64,000 bases of DNA, from the IMG/VR virus record IMGVR_UViG_3300037234_000386, positions 1-64,000 of that record; one strand, given 5' to 3'. Shown in pieces: positions 7,627 through 14,396 of this stretch. The notes below the pieces were generated by a model. The model saw nothing but the letters and a program-made list of their open reading frames with translations, did no database searches and was not told the origin of the DNA. This DNA comes from a virus. The first letter of the stretch is position 1; each line of letters begins with the position of its first letter. Both the position numbers and the translations under genes were made by a program.

Positions 7627-7815
7627 ATGCTTGAGTGGCTAATAAAAAACAAAGATTCGTTAAGTCTTAGAGGCATAGAACGACAATTAGACATGCCAGA
7701 TACTACGTTGGTAAAAGCTGTAAACGGTAGCCAAAACCTACCTAAAAAGTGGATTGAACCGCTAAATAAATTCCTAATGGTTTTGCAAAAACCAACGAGC
7801 GTTGGCAAAAAATAA
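7627..7815 (+). CDS. Small HTH DNA-binding protein
   Basis: 62 residues. Residues about 13-34 (LSLRGIERQLDMPDTTLVKAV) form a helix-turn-helix, followed by a Pro-rich link and a final helix. It is small enough to be a repressor or antitoxin-like regulator that dimerises on the two dyads upstream of its operon (inference). It directly follows the 66-residue gene with a 3-base gap. Confidence 0.6.
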   Translation: MLEWLIKNKDSLSLRGIERQLDMPDTTLVKAVNGSQNLPKKWIEPLNKFLMVLQKPTSVGKK

Positions 7816-7872
7816 AAACATTAGCTGTGAATTTCACTATGAAAAACTTAGCAGTTATTGATTTTATACGTT

Positions 7873-7918
7873 GTTGTATTGAACGACTAAAAGGAGTGGC
7901 GTTTTAATGCAATACAAC
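7873..7918 (+). repeat. Inverted repeat GTTGTATTG/CAATACAAC, attC-like
   Basis: Perfect 9-base arms at 7873-7881 and 7910-7918 with a 28-base loop that can extend by AACG/CGTT. The GTTGTA ... TACAACGT pattern is shared with the repeats at 6146-6217 and 9166-9246. The right arm overlaps an ATG at 7907, which is one reason the downstream gene is assigned a later start. Confidence 0.6.
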
Positions 7919-7969
7919 GTTGAGTATATAGCAAATTGCTTATTAATAAATAAAACAAAAACTTTGAAT

Positions 7970-8209
7970 ATGATTACAAAATATGTAAATACTTGGAGAC
8001 TTAAAAAATGGCAAAGCAATTTGCTATATACATTGTTAGGGTTAGTTTACTCTACAAAGATTGTAAAGGGTGATAAAATTAGATGTTATGGAATAGGTTA
8101 CCCTCATTGGAAAGGCGAGGAATTTGAATGTACACTAGACTTTAAGGATGGAACAATAGGTGTAAGAAATGCAGTAAGGGTAGCCGAGAAAGATTTTAGG
8201 AAACTATAA
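7970..8209 (+). CDS. Hypothetical basic cassette protein
   Basis: The frame is open from 7907, but those first codons lie in the inverted repeat, so ATG 7970 (MITKYVNTWRLKKW) after an A-rich leader is preferred, giving 79 residues. The C-terminal half (KIVKGDKIRCYGIG, then W-GEEFECTLDFKDGTIGVRN) looks like a small beta-barrel domain. No family recognised. Confidence 0.5.
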   Translation: MITKYVNTWRLKKWQSNLLYTLLGLVYSTKIVKGDKIRCYGIGYPHWKGEEFECTLDFKDGTIGVRNAVRVAEKDFRKL

Positions 8210-8223
8210 ATTAACCCTAACGT

Positions 8224-8247
8224 TTATTTAAGGGCAGTGCTAAATAA
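8224..8247 (+). repeat. Spacer hairpin TTATTTA/TAAATAA
   Basis: Arms TTATTTA (8224-8230) and TAAATAA (8241-8247) pair across a 10-base loop, with CG on both outer sides. It follows a CCCTAACG motif just after a stop codon, the same start as the attC-like site at 6146. The following bases 8243-8264 recur at 8730-8751. Confidence 0.45.
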
Positions 8248-8264
8248 CGAGAGAATTTAAAACG
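8243..8264 (+). repeat. Cassette-spacer direct repeat, copy 1
   Basis: 22 bases of the form AATAAC, two variable bases, GAGAATTTAAAACG. The same block occurs at 8730-8751 with only the two middle bases changed. Each copy follows a CTAACG motif and precedes an AAGCGATGG gene start, showing that adjacent cassettes share a common spacer. Confidence 0.6.
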
Positions 8265-8292
8265 TGAATTATAAATTAACAATTTAGAAGCG

Positions 8293-8691
8293 ATGGCAGA
8301 TAATAGAATATATGGATATTACTGGGTGAAAATAAATGAAAAGTGGGAACCCGCATTATGGAATAGTAAAAAGCAGTGGATATTGATCGGATTTGAAAAA
8401 CCTGCTTTAGTGGATGAGGTTGGTGAACTTATTATGCGTGATGGCAAAAAGCCAACAAGCGAGCCTGATACTCAGGCATTGCCTTTAAATGTTGTTAGCT
8501 TTAACGAAGCCTGTGAATGTGATAACACCGAAGTTTGCGGTATATGCTTTCGTAAAAAAGGATATGAAATAATTGATAACGAACTAAAATTCACAGGCGT
8601 AGAGGAGGTTTGCGATAAATGCGAAGAACCATTTAGCTACAAGGGAGAATATAGGAACATTTGCTTTAAATGCGAAGATGATTTTATTTAG
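8293..8691 (+). CDS. Cys-rich protein with two putative metal sites
   Basis: 132 residues. The N-terminus GYYWVKINEKWEPALWN, then W-LIGFEKP recalls small phage proteins of unknown role with a Trp-rich beta domain. Cysteine clusters follow: ACECDNTEVCGICF near residues 78-91 and EVCDKCEEPF, then NICFKCEDD near 106-130, which fit zinc knuckles. The start lies in the AAGCGATGG context. Function is unknown. Confidence 0.5.
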   Translation: MADNRIYGYYWVKINEKWEPALWNSKKQWILIGFEKPALVDEVGELIMRDGKKPTSEPDTQALPLNVVSFNEACECDNTEVCGICFRKKGYEIIDNELKFTGVEEVCDKCEEPFSYKGEYRNICFKCEDDFI

Positions 8692-8729
8692 CAAACTTAA
8701 AGCTAACGGAAATAATAAGAAGCGTACGG

Positions 8730-8751
8730 AATAACCTGAGAATTTAAAACG
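8730..8751 (+). repeat. Cassette-spacer direct repeat, copy 2
   Basis: Second copy of the 22-base block at 8243-8264, in the spacer after the Cys-rich gene. The preceding GCTAACG motif and the following A-rich stretch ending AAAGCGATGG are also shared. Confidence 0.6.
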
Positions 8752-8778
8752 AGTAATAATTTAAAATAAAAAAAAGCG

Positions 8779-9078
8779 ATGGAAAATTTTGGAAAATTTA
8801 TGACACTAGTAATGGCTATGATTATTAGCCCGATTGTAAGCGGTTTTGTAACTATGAAGTTATGGTTTTGGTTTATGGTTCCAATATTTGGAATGAACCC
8901 ACTTAGATTAGTTGAAGCGATTGGATTAATGTTTTTAATTAATTACCTGAAGTTTAGAAAAACAAAGCCTACGGATAAGGATAAGTTTTGGCTTGAATTT
9001 ACAGAAAGTATAATTACTGTGATACTTATAGCTGCTGTGGCTTTGTTTAGCGGTTGGATAGTACAGAAGTTTATGTAA
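8779..9078 (+). CDS. Small integral membrane protein
   Basis: 99 residues with three hydrophobic stretches: about 8-33 (with FWFM), 42-58, and 74-92 (SIITVILIAAVALFSGWIV). A charged loop, RKTKPTDKDK, lies between the second and third. Inner-membrane location is likely. It could affect superinfection or lysis, but nothing in the sequence decides this. Its spacer begins with the GTAGGC repeat. Confidence 0.55.
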   Translation: MENFGKFMTLVMAMIISPIVSGFVTMKLWFWFMVPIFGMNPLRLVEAIGLMFLINYLKFRKTKPTDKDKFWLEFTESIITVILIAAVALFSGWIVQKFM

Positions 9079-9085
9079 AGTGTGC

Positions 9086-9110
9086 GTAGGCTTTTTATTT
9101 TAAATTGCCT
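9086..9110 (+). repeat. AGGC/GCCT hairpin, second copy
   Basis: Near-identical to 5149-5172 and in the same position, just after a gene end. Outer GTGT/ACAC pairing may extend the stem (around 9080 and 9117). Confidence 0.5.
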
Positions 9111-9165
9111 CAGTTTACACGAATGAAGCCACGAGCTACGGCACTAAGTATGCTTTTTATTTAGT

Positions 9166-9246
9166 GTTGTACGCTGTGCTTTTTATAAGATGCTGAGAGG
9201 GTAATTATTAAGAACCAATAAAAACCTTTTTAGCATTGCGTACAAC
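9166..9246 (+). repeat. Inverted repeat GTTGTACGC/GCGTACAAC, attC-like
   Basis: Perfect 9-base arms at 9166-9174 and 9238-9246, continued inward by TGCT (9177-9180) with AGCA (9232-9235) after a 2-base internal loop; the central loop is about 50 bases. The GTTGTA ... TACAACGT form matches the repeats at 6160-6199 and 7873-7918. It occupies the middle of a 229-base spacer with no other gene. Confidence 0.6.
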
Positions 9247-9307
9247 GTGGATGGGCTATGAGTAGTATTTTTAACGAATTTGAAACACTAAACTAAAATT
9301 ATACATA

Positions 9308-9592
9308 ATGATAACAGATGCTAAGATAAAACAAGGAATGGAGAAAGCTTATAAAAAAGCAGGACATAATACCTACTTCAGCAATGGTTTTGAAGCGGGG
9401 GTAAGGTTTGCACTAGAACAAGTTAAAAATATTACTTATGAGCCTGTGTTAAGCGTTGTTGATTCAGATGCAAAAGAAGAGAAAGAAAAAATAATAACAG
9501 CAATACTTTATGAGCACATGGATCATCACAGCGGAAAAGTTTCAGAATTAGATTTTGATGCAGTTGTTGCAGACGTAATTAAACATACGTAA
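9308..9592 (+). CDS. Hypothetical helical protein, last gene of the array
   Basis: 94 residues, acidic and helical. An N-terminal segment AKIKQGMEKAYKKAGHNTYFSNGFEAGVRFALEQV resembles short helical phage proteins with an F..GF..G..fA motif. No function known. It lies between the largest attC-like repeat and the tyrosine recombinase gene, which starts 60 bases later. Confidence 0.5.
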   Translation: MITDAKIKQGMEKAYKKAGHNTYFSNGFEAGVRFALEQVKNITYEPVLSVVDSDAKEEKEKIITAILYEHMDHHSGKVSELDFDAVVADVIKHT

Positions 9593-9652
9593 TAACGCTT
9601 AACATATATTATCCTTAATGTAGTTAATCAATTGACACAAAAATACTTAAAA

Positions 9653-10465
9653 ATGGAATTGACAGAGTTATTAAAAAAATATGACAACAACTTAAACCTT
9701 AAATATGATTCTAAAAATACTAAAGATGGTTATAGGAATGCGATCAATAGATATATAAAGGACAATGATAGGGTTTACAGAATGTCTACCGACAATATAA
9801 AGCAATATATGTCTAATTTTAGAAAAATATACTCTAACTCTTATTTTAATATTATGGGATCATCATTAATTTTACTTTACCGAGATGTGTTAAATCAACC
9901 ATTAAAAATGAAGTGGTTTAAGTCTATAAAAACAGAACGAAAGTTTCATCGGATAATAACTAATGATGAATTTATTCAGATGATGAAAAATGCTAAAAAT
10001 TTAAAACATAAGGTGATTTTAATAATACTTTATTCGACAGGAATAAGAGAAACTGAGTTAATAAACATTAAACTCTCAGATATTGATTTTAACTCTAAGA
10101 GAATTTTTATCAAATCGTTAAAGAATGGTAAAAACAGATATTCTCCACTAAAAGAATTAACTGAGCGTTACATTAAAGCATATATCAGAGGATGGAGCCC
10201 TAAAGAGTATCTTTTGAATGGTCAAAATACATTAAAATACTCCACAAGCAGTGTATTTCAAATGATAAAAAAGGTTTCTGAAGGTAAAGTTAATCCTCAC
10301 TTATTTCGTCATACTTTCGCCACACTTATGATTGAACATGAAGATGTGTTTTACACACAAGAATTATTAGGGCAAAGAAATCTTAATAGTACATTACATT
10401 ACAATCACATTTCTCAAGAAAGATTAATTAAATCATTTAATCCACTAGACAAAATAGCAAGTTAA
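9653..10465 (+). CDS. Tyrosine recombinase (XerC/D-like integrase)
   Basis: 270 residues from ATG 9653; a TTG at 9632 is less likely. It cuts and rejoins DNA through a 3'-phosphotyrosine. An N-terminal SAM-like core-binding domain spans about 1-95. The catalytic residues are Arg132 (TGIRETEL), Lys157 or Lys160, His216-x2-Arg219 (HLFRHTFATL) and Tyr250. Gln241 replaces the usual His of the LGH motif. The length is close to XerC/D, and there is no obvious extra IntI-type insertion before HxxR. It could integrate the phage or act on the spacer sites of the adjacent array; the sequence does not decide. Confidence 0.85.
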   Translation: MELTELLKKYDNNLNLKYDSKNTKDGYRNAINRYIKDNDRVYRMSTDNIKQYMSNFRKIYSNSYFNIMGSSLILLYRDVLNQPLKMKWFKSIKTERKFHRIITNDEFIQMMKNAKNLKHKVILIILYSTGIRETELINIKLSDIDFNSKRIFIKSLKNGKNRYSPLKELTERYIKAYIRGWSPKEYLLNGQNTLKYSTSSVFQMIKKVSEGKVNPHLFRHTFATLMIEHEDVFYTQELLGQRNLNSTLHYNHISQERLIKSFNPLDKIAS

Positions 10466-10467
10466 TT

Positions 10468-10737
10468 ATGAAAACACAGGGAAACGAAATTTTAATATTA
10501 CCGGATGAAAATCCAGCAGAAACGAAAACAGGTATCATCATACCTAAAACAGCTAGTAAATTAAAGCCATCTGGAATAGTTATTGGCTGTGGAGATGGTT
10601 GCAAAACGGCTTACAAGGGAGCTAGAGTACTTTATAGTCCTAAAAATGGAAGTATAATGGATATTGAAGGTAAAGAACACCATGTCATTAGAGAAGAGCA
10701 ATTATACTATGTTTATGGGAAAGAAACAGATAGTTAA
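10468..10737 (+). CDS. GroES-like co-chaperonin
   Basis: 89 residues, near the usual Cpn10 length of about 97. The N-terminal strand (NEILILPDENPAETKTGIIIPKTA) matches the Cpn10 pattern with a short mobile-loop-like TKTGIIIP. GIVIGCGDG fits the conserved barrel segment, and ARVLYSPKNGS, then IREEQLYYVY the C-terminal strands. It would cap host GroEL and perhaps suit it to capsid folding, as T4 gp31 does (analogy). It starts 3 bases after the recombinase gene. Confidence 0.75.
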   Translation: MKTQGNEILILPDENPAETKTGIIIPKTASKLKPSGIVIGCGDGCKTAYKGARVLYSPKNGSIMDIEGKEHHVIREEQLYYVYGKETDS

Positions 10738-11149
10738 TAACTACAGGTGTACGAAAGTTGCTCGTAAATTCATGTATCGTTACTTAATGCCTTTAAACAA
10801 AAGGGTTGAAGAGGCAAGGGTTATTATGTCTGATGAGAATAGAACTTGGGAGCATGGGCAAAAAGAGAGATCTCAGAATAAATTTATCCTGATGGATACT
10901 GAGAACATTGATATGCATTCTTTTTATCATGAAACCATGAAATTAGCAGAACAGCATGAGAATATAGTGACTGAACTGACGGAAATATACTCAAAATGGT
11001 ACAATAAAATATCTTCAAAAGGCAAGCAGCCAAAAGAGATGATGAGTATGCAAGCAGCAGAGTTACAATCTATTTTTACAAAAATATATGAAGCCATTGA
11101 ACCATTAAAACTTGAACTTAAACCACCCGAAGGGTATAAAACAAAATAG
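10709..11149 (+). CDS. Hypothetical helical protein before the YqaJ nuclease
   Basis: The frame is open from 10664, inside the GroES-like gene, but ATG 10709 (or 10715) fits better, giving about 146 residues. It is mainly helical, with a Lys-rich N-terminus and a coiled-coil-like central region (HETMKLAEQHENIVTELTEI). The stop is 3 bases from the YqaJ gene start, so it may be a partner of the recombination nuclease. No family recognised. Confidence 0.5.
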   Translation: MFMGKKQIVNNYRCTKVARKFMYRYLMPLNKRVEEARVIMSDENRTWEHGQKERSQNKFILMDTENIDMHSFYHETMKLAEQHENIVTELTEIYSKWYNKISSKGKQPKEMMSMQAAELQSIFTKIYEAIEPLKLELKPPEGYKTK

Positions 11150-11151
11150 CT

Positions 11152-12261
11152 ATGAAAAAACATTTAAAAGTTTATCACATGAAAGAACATTCTCCAGAGT
11201 GGTATGCTTTTAGAGAGAATGGAATCGGAGGTTCGGAGTGTGCTAATGCAATAGGAATGGGGCATCCTAAATATAGTTGTCCAGCAGTATTATATCATGA
11301 AAAAGTAGGAACACATCCTCCTATTCAAAAAGACAATGAGAGAATGTTTTGGGGACGAAAGAACGAGGATAATATTGCTGAGGTATGGAAATACTACGAC
11401 AATACTACTGATGGATATATTGAAAATTACAAAAACAAAACTATTGTTCGCAATTGTCGCAACGTAAATGGATATGTTGTTAATCCTAATTATCCTTGGT
11501 TATTTGCCTCATTAGATCGAGTGATGAACAAAGAAGGCGGCATTAATTTCATTACAGCAGAGCCATTGGAACAAGAAGCTATTTTGGAATGTAAAAATGT
11601 AGGTCAATATGCTGCAAACACTTGGGAAGATGGCATACCAATGTATTTCCTTATTCAAGTACACGAATACATGATAGTATTAGAAACTGATTATGCAGAA
11701 GTAGCAATGCTTGTTGATGGTGGAAGACTTGAAGTCGTTAAGCTAAATCGAGACGATAAGCTTTGTGAACAGATTATACGAATGACAAAATCATTTTGGT
11801 ACGATAGGGTTGTTCCTGCAAAAGAAGCCTTTGCAAAACAACAAGAAGCTGACAAGGCAGGGAACATGAATGAGTCTGAAAAACATGAAGCTATTATACA
11901 GCATTTGGAGCCAGAACCAAATGATTCCGAAGCTTACAACGCCTTTATGAATGAAAAGTTTGTTAAGGAAAGAGAATCGGTTCAAGGCAACATGGATCTA
12001 CTCAAGTTGGGAAGAAAATACCACTTGTTAAATAAGATCATTAAAAAGCTGGATGCCGAAAAACAACTTATAAAGAATGTTTTTGCTAAATTTTTAACAG
12101 TTAATGGCTCTGAATCAGTAGATTTTGGTAGTAGTGGTCGGATTAATTGGTCCTCAAGAAAAGGATCTAGCAGCAGAACATTTGGTAATAAACTTAAAGA
12201 AAAACCTTCTGACGATATTGTAGAAGATGAAGTGAGTAAACTAGATCTGGATTGTTTTTAA
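11152..12261 (+). CDS. YqaJ-type recombination exonuclease
   Basis: 369 residues. YqaJ/lambda-exonuclease family proteins degrade 5' strands of duplex ends to leave 3' tails for an annealing partner. The N-terminus HSPEWYAFRENGIGGSE is the family's opening motif. PD-(D/E)xK residues are visible: Asp122 in SLDR, and Glu146-x-Lys148 in ILECKN, followed by a helical IQVHEYMIV. The C-terminal 130 residues are helical and end in a Ser-rich tail. It likely works with the RecT-like protein at 15104. The start has AGCTATG context. Confidence 0.85.
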   Translation: MKKHLKVYHMKEHSPEWYAFRENGIGGSECANAIGMGHPKYSCPAVLYHEKVGTHPPIQKDNERMFWGRKNEDNIAEVWKYYDNTTDGYIENYKNKTIVRNCRNVNGYVVNPNYPWLFASLDRVMNKEGGINFITAEPLEQEAILECKNVGQYAANTWEDGIPMYFLIQVHEYMIVLETDYAEVAMLVDGGRLEVVKLNRDDKLCEQIIRMTKSFWYDRVVPAKEAFAKQQEADKAGNMNESEKHEAIIQHLEPEPNDSEAYNAFMNEKFVKERESVQGNMDLLKLGRKYHLLNKIIKKLDAEKQLIKNVFAKFLTVNGSESVDFGSSGRINWSSRKGSSSRTFGNKLKEKPSDDIVEDEVSKLDLDCF

Positions 12262-12274
12262 ACTAACAAGAGCT

Positions 12275-12583
12275 ATGGACCAATCAGAAGCCGTTAAGAA
12301 AATATTGAGCGAGATGAAGGCAAATGGGATTGTATCTCCCGCCTTCACTCACAAAGCCACTATATTTTTATCAATGCTTTATGGTATTGGATATGACAAG
12401 GGAATAGCTCATAAATCTCATTCAAAGAGGGTTGGAAGATATGACAAATATGGTAATTGCACAGCAACTTATGATAGTGCTGAACAGGCTGGCAGAAAGA
12501 ATGATTGTGATGCAAGCACGATTGCTAAGGCAGCAAGAGGAGTAATTACGAGCGCAAAGGGAAATTTTTACAAATACATATAA
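12275..12583 (+). CDS. Stand-alone NUMOD1/IENR1-type DNA-binding protein
   Basis: 102 residues. Residues about 50-101 (VGRYDKYGNC, then YDSAEQAGRKND, then ASTIAKAARG) match the NUMOD1/IENR1 DNA-binding repeat usually found at the C-terminus of homing endonucleases. No nuclease domain is present. It could be a remnant of an endonuclease or a regulator. The AGCTATG start context and tight packing suggest it is expressed. Confidence 0.6.
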   Translation: MDQSEAVKKILSEMKANGIVSPAFTHKATIFLSMLYGIGYDKGIAHKSHSKRVGRYDKYGNCTATYDSAEQAGRKNDCDASTIAKAARGVITSAKGNFYKYI

Positions 12584-12586
12584 GCT

Positions 12587-12895
12587 ATGGCAATAAAGAC
12601 AGTAGTAGAGGTTATGAAGCCTGTTTATAACGAAAAGGAACAGCAATTGGATGTTGATGGTGAGGTTTGGGACGAAAGTTCGGAAAAGGAGCCTCAAATG
12701 GAGCCACAAACATTTTATCTTCTCCATTTCGGATTGCAACCTAACTTCGTTTACGATAAAGACGGAAAAGTTATCCCATATTCGGAAACAATGGGAATTT
12801 GTCAACACATGGAATCAGGGCATATACAATTAATACACCCTACACAGCTAAGGGTGCTGGGAGTTGCTGAAATACAAAAGAGAGGACTTGTTTAA
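12587..12895 (+). CDS. Hypothetical protein
   Basis: 102 residues with an acidic N-terminal third (DVDGEVWDESSEKEPQM) and a beta-rich rest (TFYLLHFG, then FVYDKDGKVIPYSET, then IQLIHPTQLRVLG). It resembles small phage proteins that precede RusA resolvases in Bacteroidota phages, but I cannot name a family. The stop TAA overlaps the start ATG of the RusA gene. Confidence 0.5.
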   Translation: MAIKTVVEVMKPVYNEKEQQLDVDGEVWDESSEKEPQMEPQTFYLLHFGLQPNFVYDKDGKVIPYSETMGICQHMESGHIQLIHPTQLRVLGVAEIQKRGLV

Positions 12896-13335
12896 TGTGT
12901 GAAAATAAAAAAATAGTACTAACTGTTTATGGTGTTCCTCAGGCTTTAAAAAGGCATAGACACAAAGCAATAGGTAAATTTGTCCAAACCTACGATCCTT
13001 CATGTGAGGATAAGGAAAATTTTCTTTGGAAGGCTATCTCTGAGAATAAACCAGATGCACCAATGATAGGAGCAATTGAACTAAATATAATATTCTACAT
13101 GCCCAGACCAAAAAGTCACTATGGAAGTGGTAAGAATGAAACTGTTTTGAAAAAGAGTGCACCTAAATATCATACAAAAAAGCCGGATCTTGATAACATG
13201 ATTAAATTCGTCAAGGATGCTTTGAATGGCGTTTATTGGAAAGATGATTGTCAGATTTATAAGCTAGACGATACACAGAAAGTCTATACATTAATGACTC
13301 CGCGAATAGAAATTGTGATAGAAGAAATAAATTAA
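12895..13335 (+). CDS. rusA: RusA-type Holliday junction resolvase
   Basis: 146 residues. RusA proteins cut four-way junctions symmetrically as Mg-dependent dimers. The N-terminal strand VLTVYGVPQALKRHRH and the acidic motif KPDLDNMIKFVKDAL (Asp98, Asp100, Asp108) followed by WKDDCQI (Asp117, Asp118) match the family's catalytic region. The length is as usual. It overlaps the upstream gene by 1-4 bases and would resolve recombination intermediates made by YqaJ and RecT before packaging. Confidence 0.85.
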   Translation: MCENKKIVLTVYGVPQALKRHRHKAIGKFVQTYDPSCEDKENFLWKAISENKPDAPMIGAIELNIIFYMPRPKSHYGSGKNETVLKKSAPKYHTKKPDLDNMIKFVKDALNGVYWKDDCQIYKLDDTQKVYTLMTPRIEIVIEEIN

Positions 13336-13356
13336 TTTACAAAAACCAATAAAATT

Positions 13357-13659
13357 ATGTCAAAAAAACAGAACAACATGTTCTTCATATCTGGAAGAGT
13401 GATTGAAGTGATTATGCCCACGCGTTATTCAGAGAAGTTCAGCAAATCAGGAATAGTACTTGAGGTATTTGCCAACGGGCGCAGAAACGAAGTATTGATT
13501 GATTTCATAAATTCAAATATGGGAATCACTCTAGGAATAAATGCTGGGATGTGGGTTAATATTGATTTTATGATAGGTGGAAAAAAACACGTTAACGACA
13601 GTGGTATTGCAAAATTTTATCCATCTCTAGAAGGAATCAGCTGCACCAAGGAGGATTAA
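13357..13659 (+). CDS. OB-fold-like protein (DUF3127/SSB-like)
   Basis: 100 residues. The pattern FFISGRVIEVIMP, then KSGIVLEVF, then NEVLIDFINSN, then GMWVNIDFMIGGKK, then FYPSLEGISC follows the five-strand layout of small OB-fold proteins I recall as DUF3127, thought to bind single-stranded DNA. The match is by strand pattern only. The position inside the recombination cluster supports the role. Confidence 0.55.
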   Translation: MSKKQNNMFFISGRVIEVIMPTRYSEKFSKSGIVLEVFANGRRNEVLIDFINSNMGITLGINAGMWVNIDFMIGGKKHVNDSGIAKFYPSLEGISCTKED

Positions 13660-13661
13660 CC

Positions 13662-14243
13662 ATGAAAAATGCTAAAGTAAAAATATCGTTTCAAAAGGCT
13701 ATAGGTGTGGCTAGGAGATTTTTAGCATTGATTGAACCTTGTATTGAGAAAGCTGAAATTGCCGGATCCTTGCGCAGGCAGTGCAAACACGTATCTGAAA
13801 TAGTGATAGTATGCGTAGAAAACAGGGAAAATGAGTTAAGTAATCTATTTCACAAGGATTACCCGGGAATGATCGTTAATGGAAAAAAGCTCAAGCGTTT
13901 TGAGTATCCAAAAGACAGCATCCAGATTGAATTACATATAGTGGCCGCCTCTGATTACGGGAGAATGTTGGCGATACGTACAGGCAGTTCCGCTTTTATG
14001 CATATAAAACTGAGCATCACATGGAATCGTTTAGGCTTTTGTAGCACTGAGCATGGACTACGCAGAAAAAAAGAATGTGAAAAGAAAGGGAAAAAATGGG
14101 TAGTCAAGGCAGAATATATTGGCAAGGAGACGAAACCGGTAGCATTCAAAACCGAATACGACTTCTTTAATTTCCTTGGCATTGAATACACGCTCCCAAA
14201 CGAAAGAAATTGGACTAGCGTGAGAGGAGAATTGAACTATTAA
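13662..14243 (+). CDS. DNA polymerase X (Pol beta)-like nucleotidyltransferase with altered active site
   Basis: 193 residues, single palm-type domain. AGSLRR at residues 34-39 matches the GS-RR nucleotide-binding motif of PolX enzymes, and TGS at 107-109 the later one. Where PolX has GDxD, this protein has Ser45-Glu46-Ile47-Val48. The third catalytic Asp is Glu90, correctly spaced 17 residues before TGS. It could be inactive and structural, or use an unusual metal site. No fingers or thumb additions are evident. It lies 2 bases after the OB-like gene. Confidence 0.65.
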   Translation: MKNAKVKISFQKAIGVARRFLALIEPCIEKAEIAGSLRRQCKHVSEIVIVCVENRENELSNLFHKDYPGMIVNGKKLKRFEYPKDSIQIELHIVAASDYGRMLAIRTGSSAFMHIKLSITWNRLGFCSTEHGLRRKKECEKKGKKWVVKAEYIGKETKPVAFKTEYDFFNFLGIEYTLPNERNWTSVRGELNY

Positions 14244-14260
14244 ATTTTTTTCGTATATTG
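14232..14260 (+). promoter_or_regulatory. Promoter-like element upstream of the HNH leader
   Basis: TTG (14232-14234), 19 bases, then TATATTG (14254-14260) resembles the Bacteroidota vegetative promoter. The -33 part overlaps the end of the PolX-like gene. Transcription would begin about where the first arm of the leader structure starts. Confidence 0.4.
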
Positions 14261-14264
14261 CAGA

Positions 14265-14380
14265 TGCTTAATTAATCTATCTAAAATGAAACACCATCGT
14301 AAAATATAAATCAGTCCCCACGCAAAGGTAATTCCCTTCTCTTTAGAATAGAATTAATTAAGCAACCTTTGTGTCGGGGA
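14265..14380 (+). promoter_or_regulatory. Interleaved inverted-repeat leader (A-B-A'-B') before the HNH gene
   Basis: Arm A (14265-14276) is a perfect 12-base complement of A' (14353-14364). Arm B (14315-14329) pairs with B' (14365-14380) through 5 plus 7 base pairs around a small internal loop. The order A-B-A'-B' means the two stems cannot nest: they form a pseudoknot or are mutually exclusive. A T-rich tract follows B', so B/B' could terminate transcription and A/A' prevent it. The HNH gene starts 17 bases after B'. Confidence 0.6.
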
Positions 14381-14396
14381 TTTTATTTTTATTATT

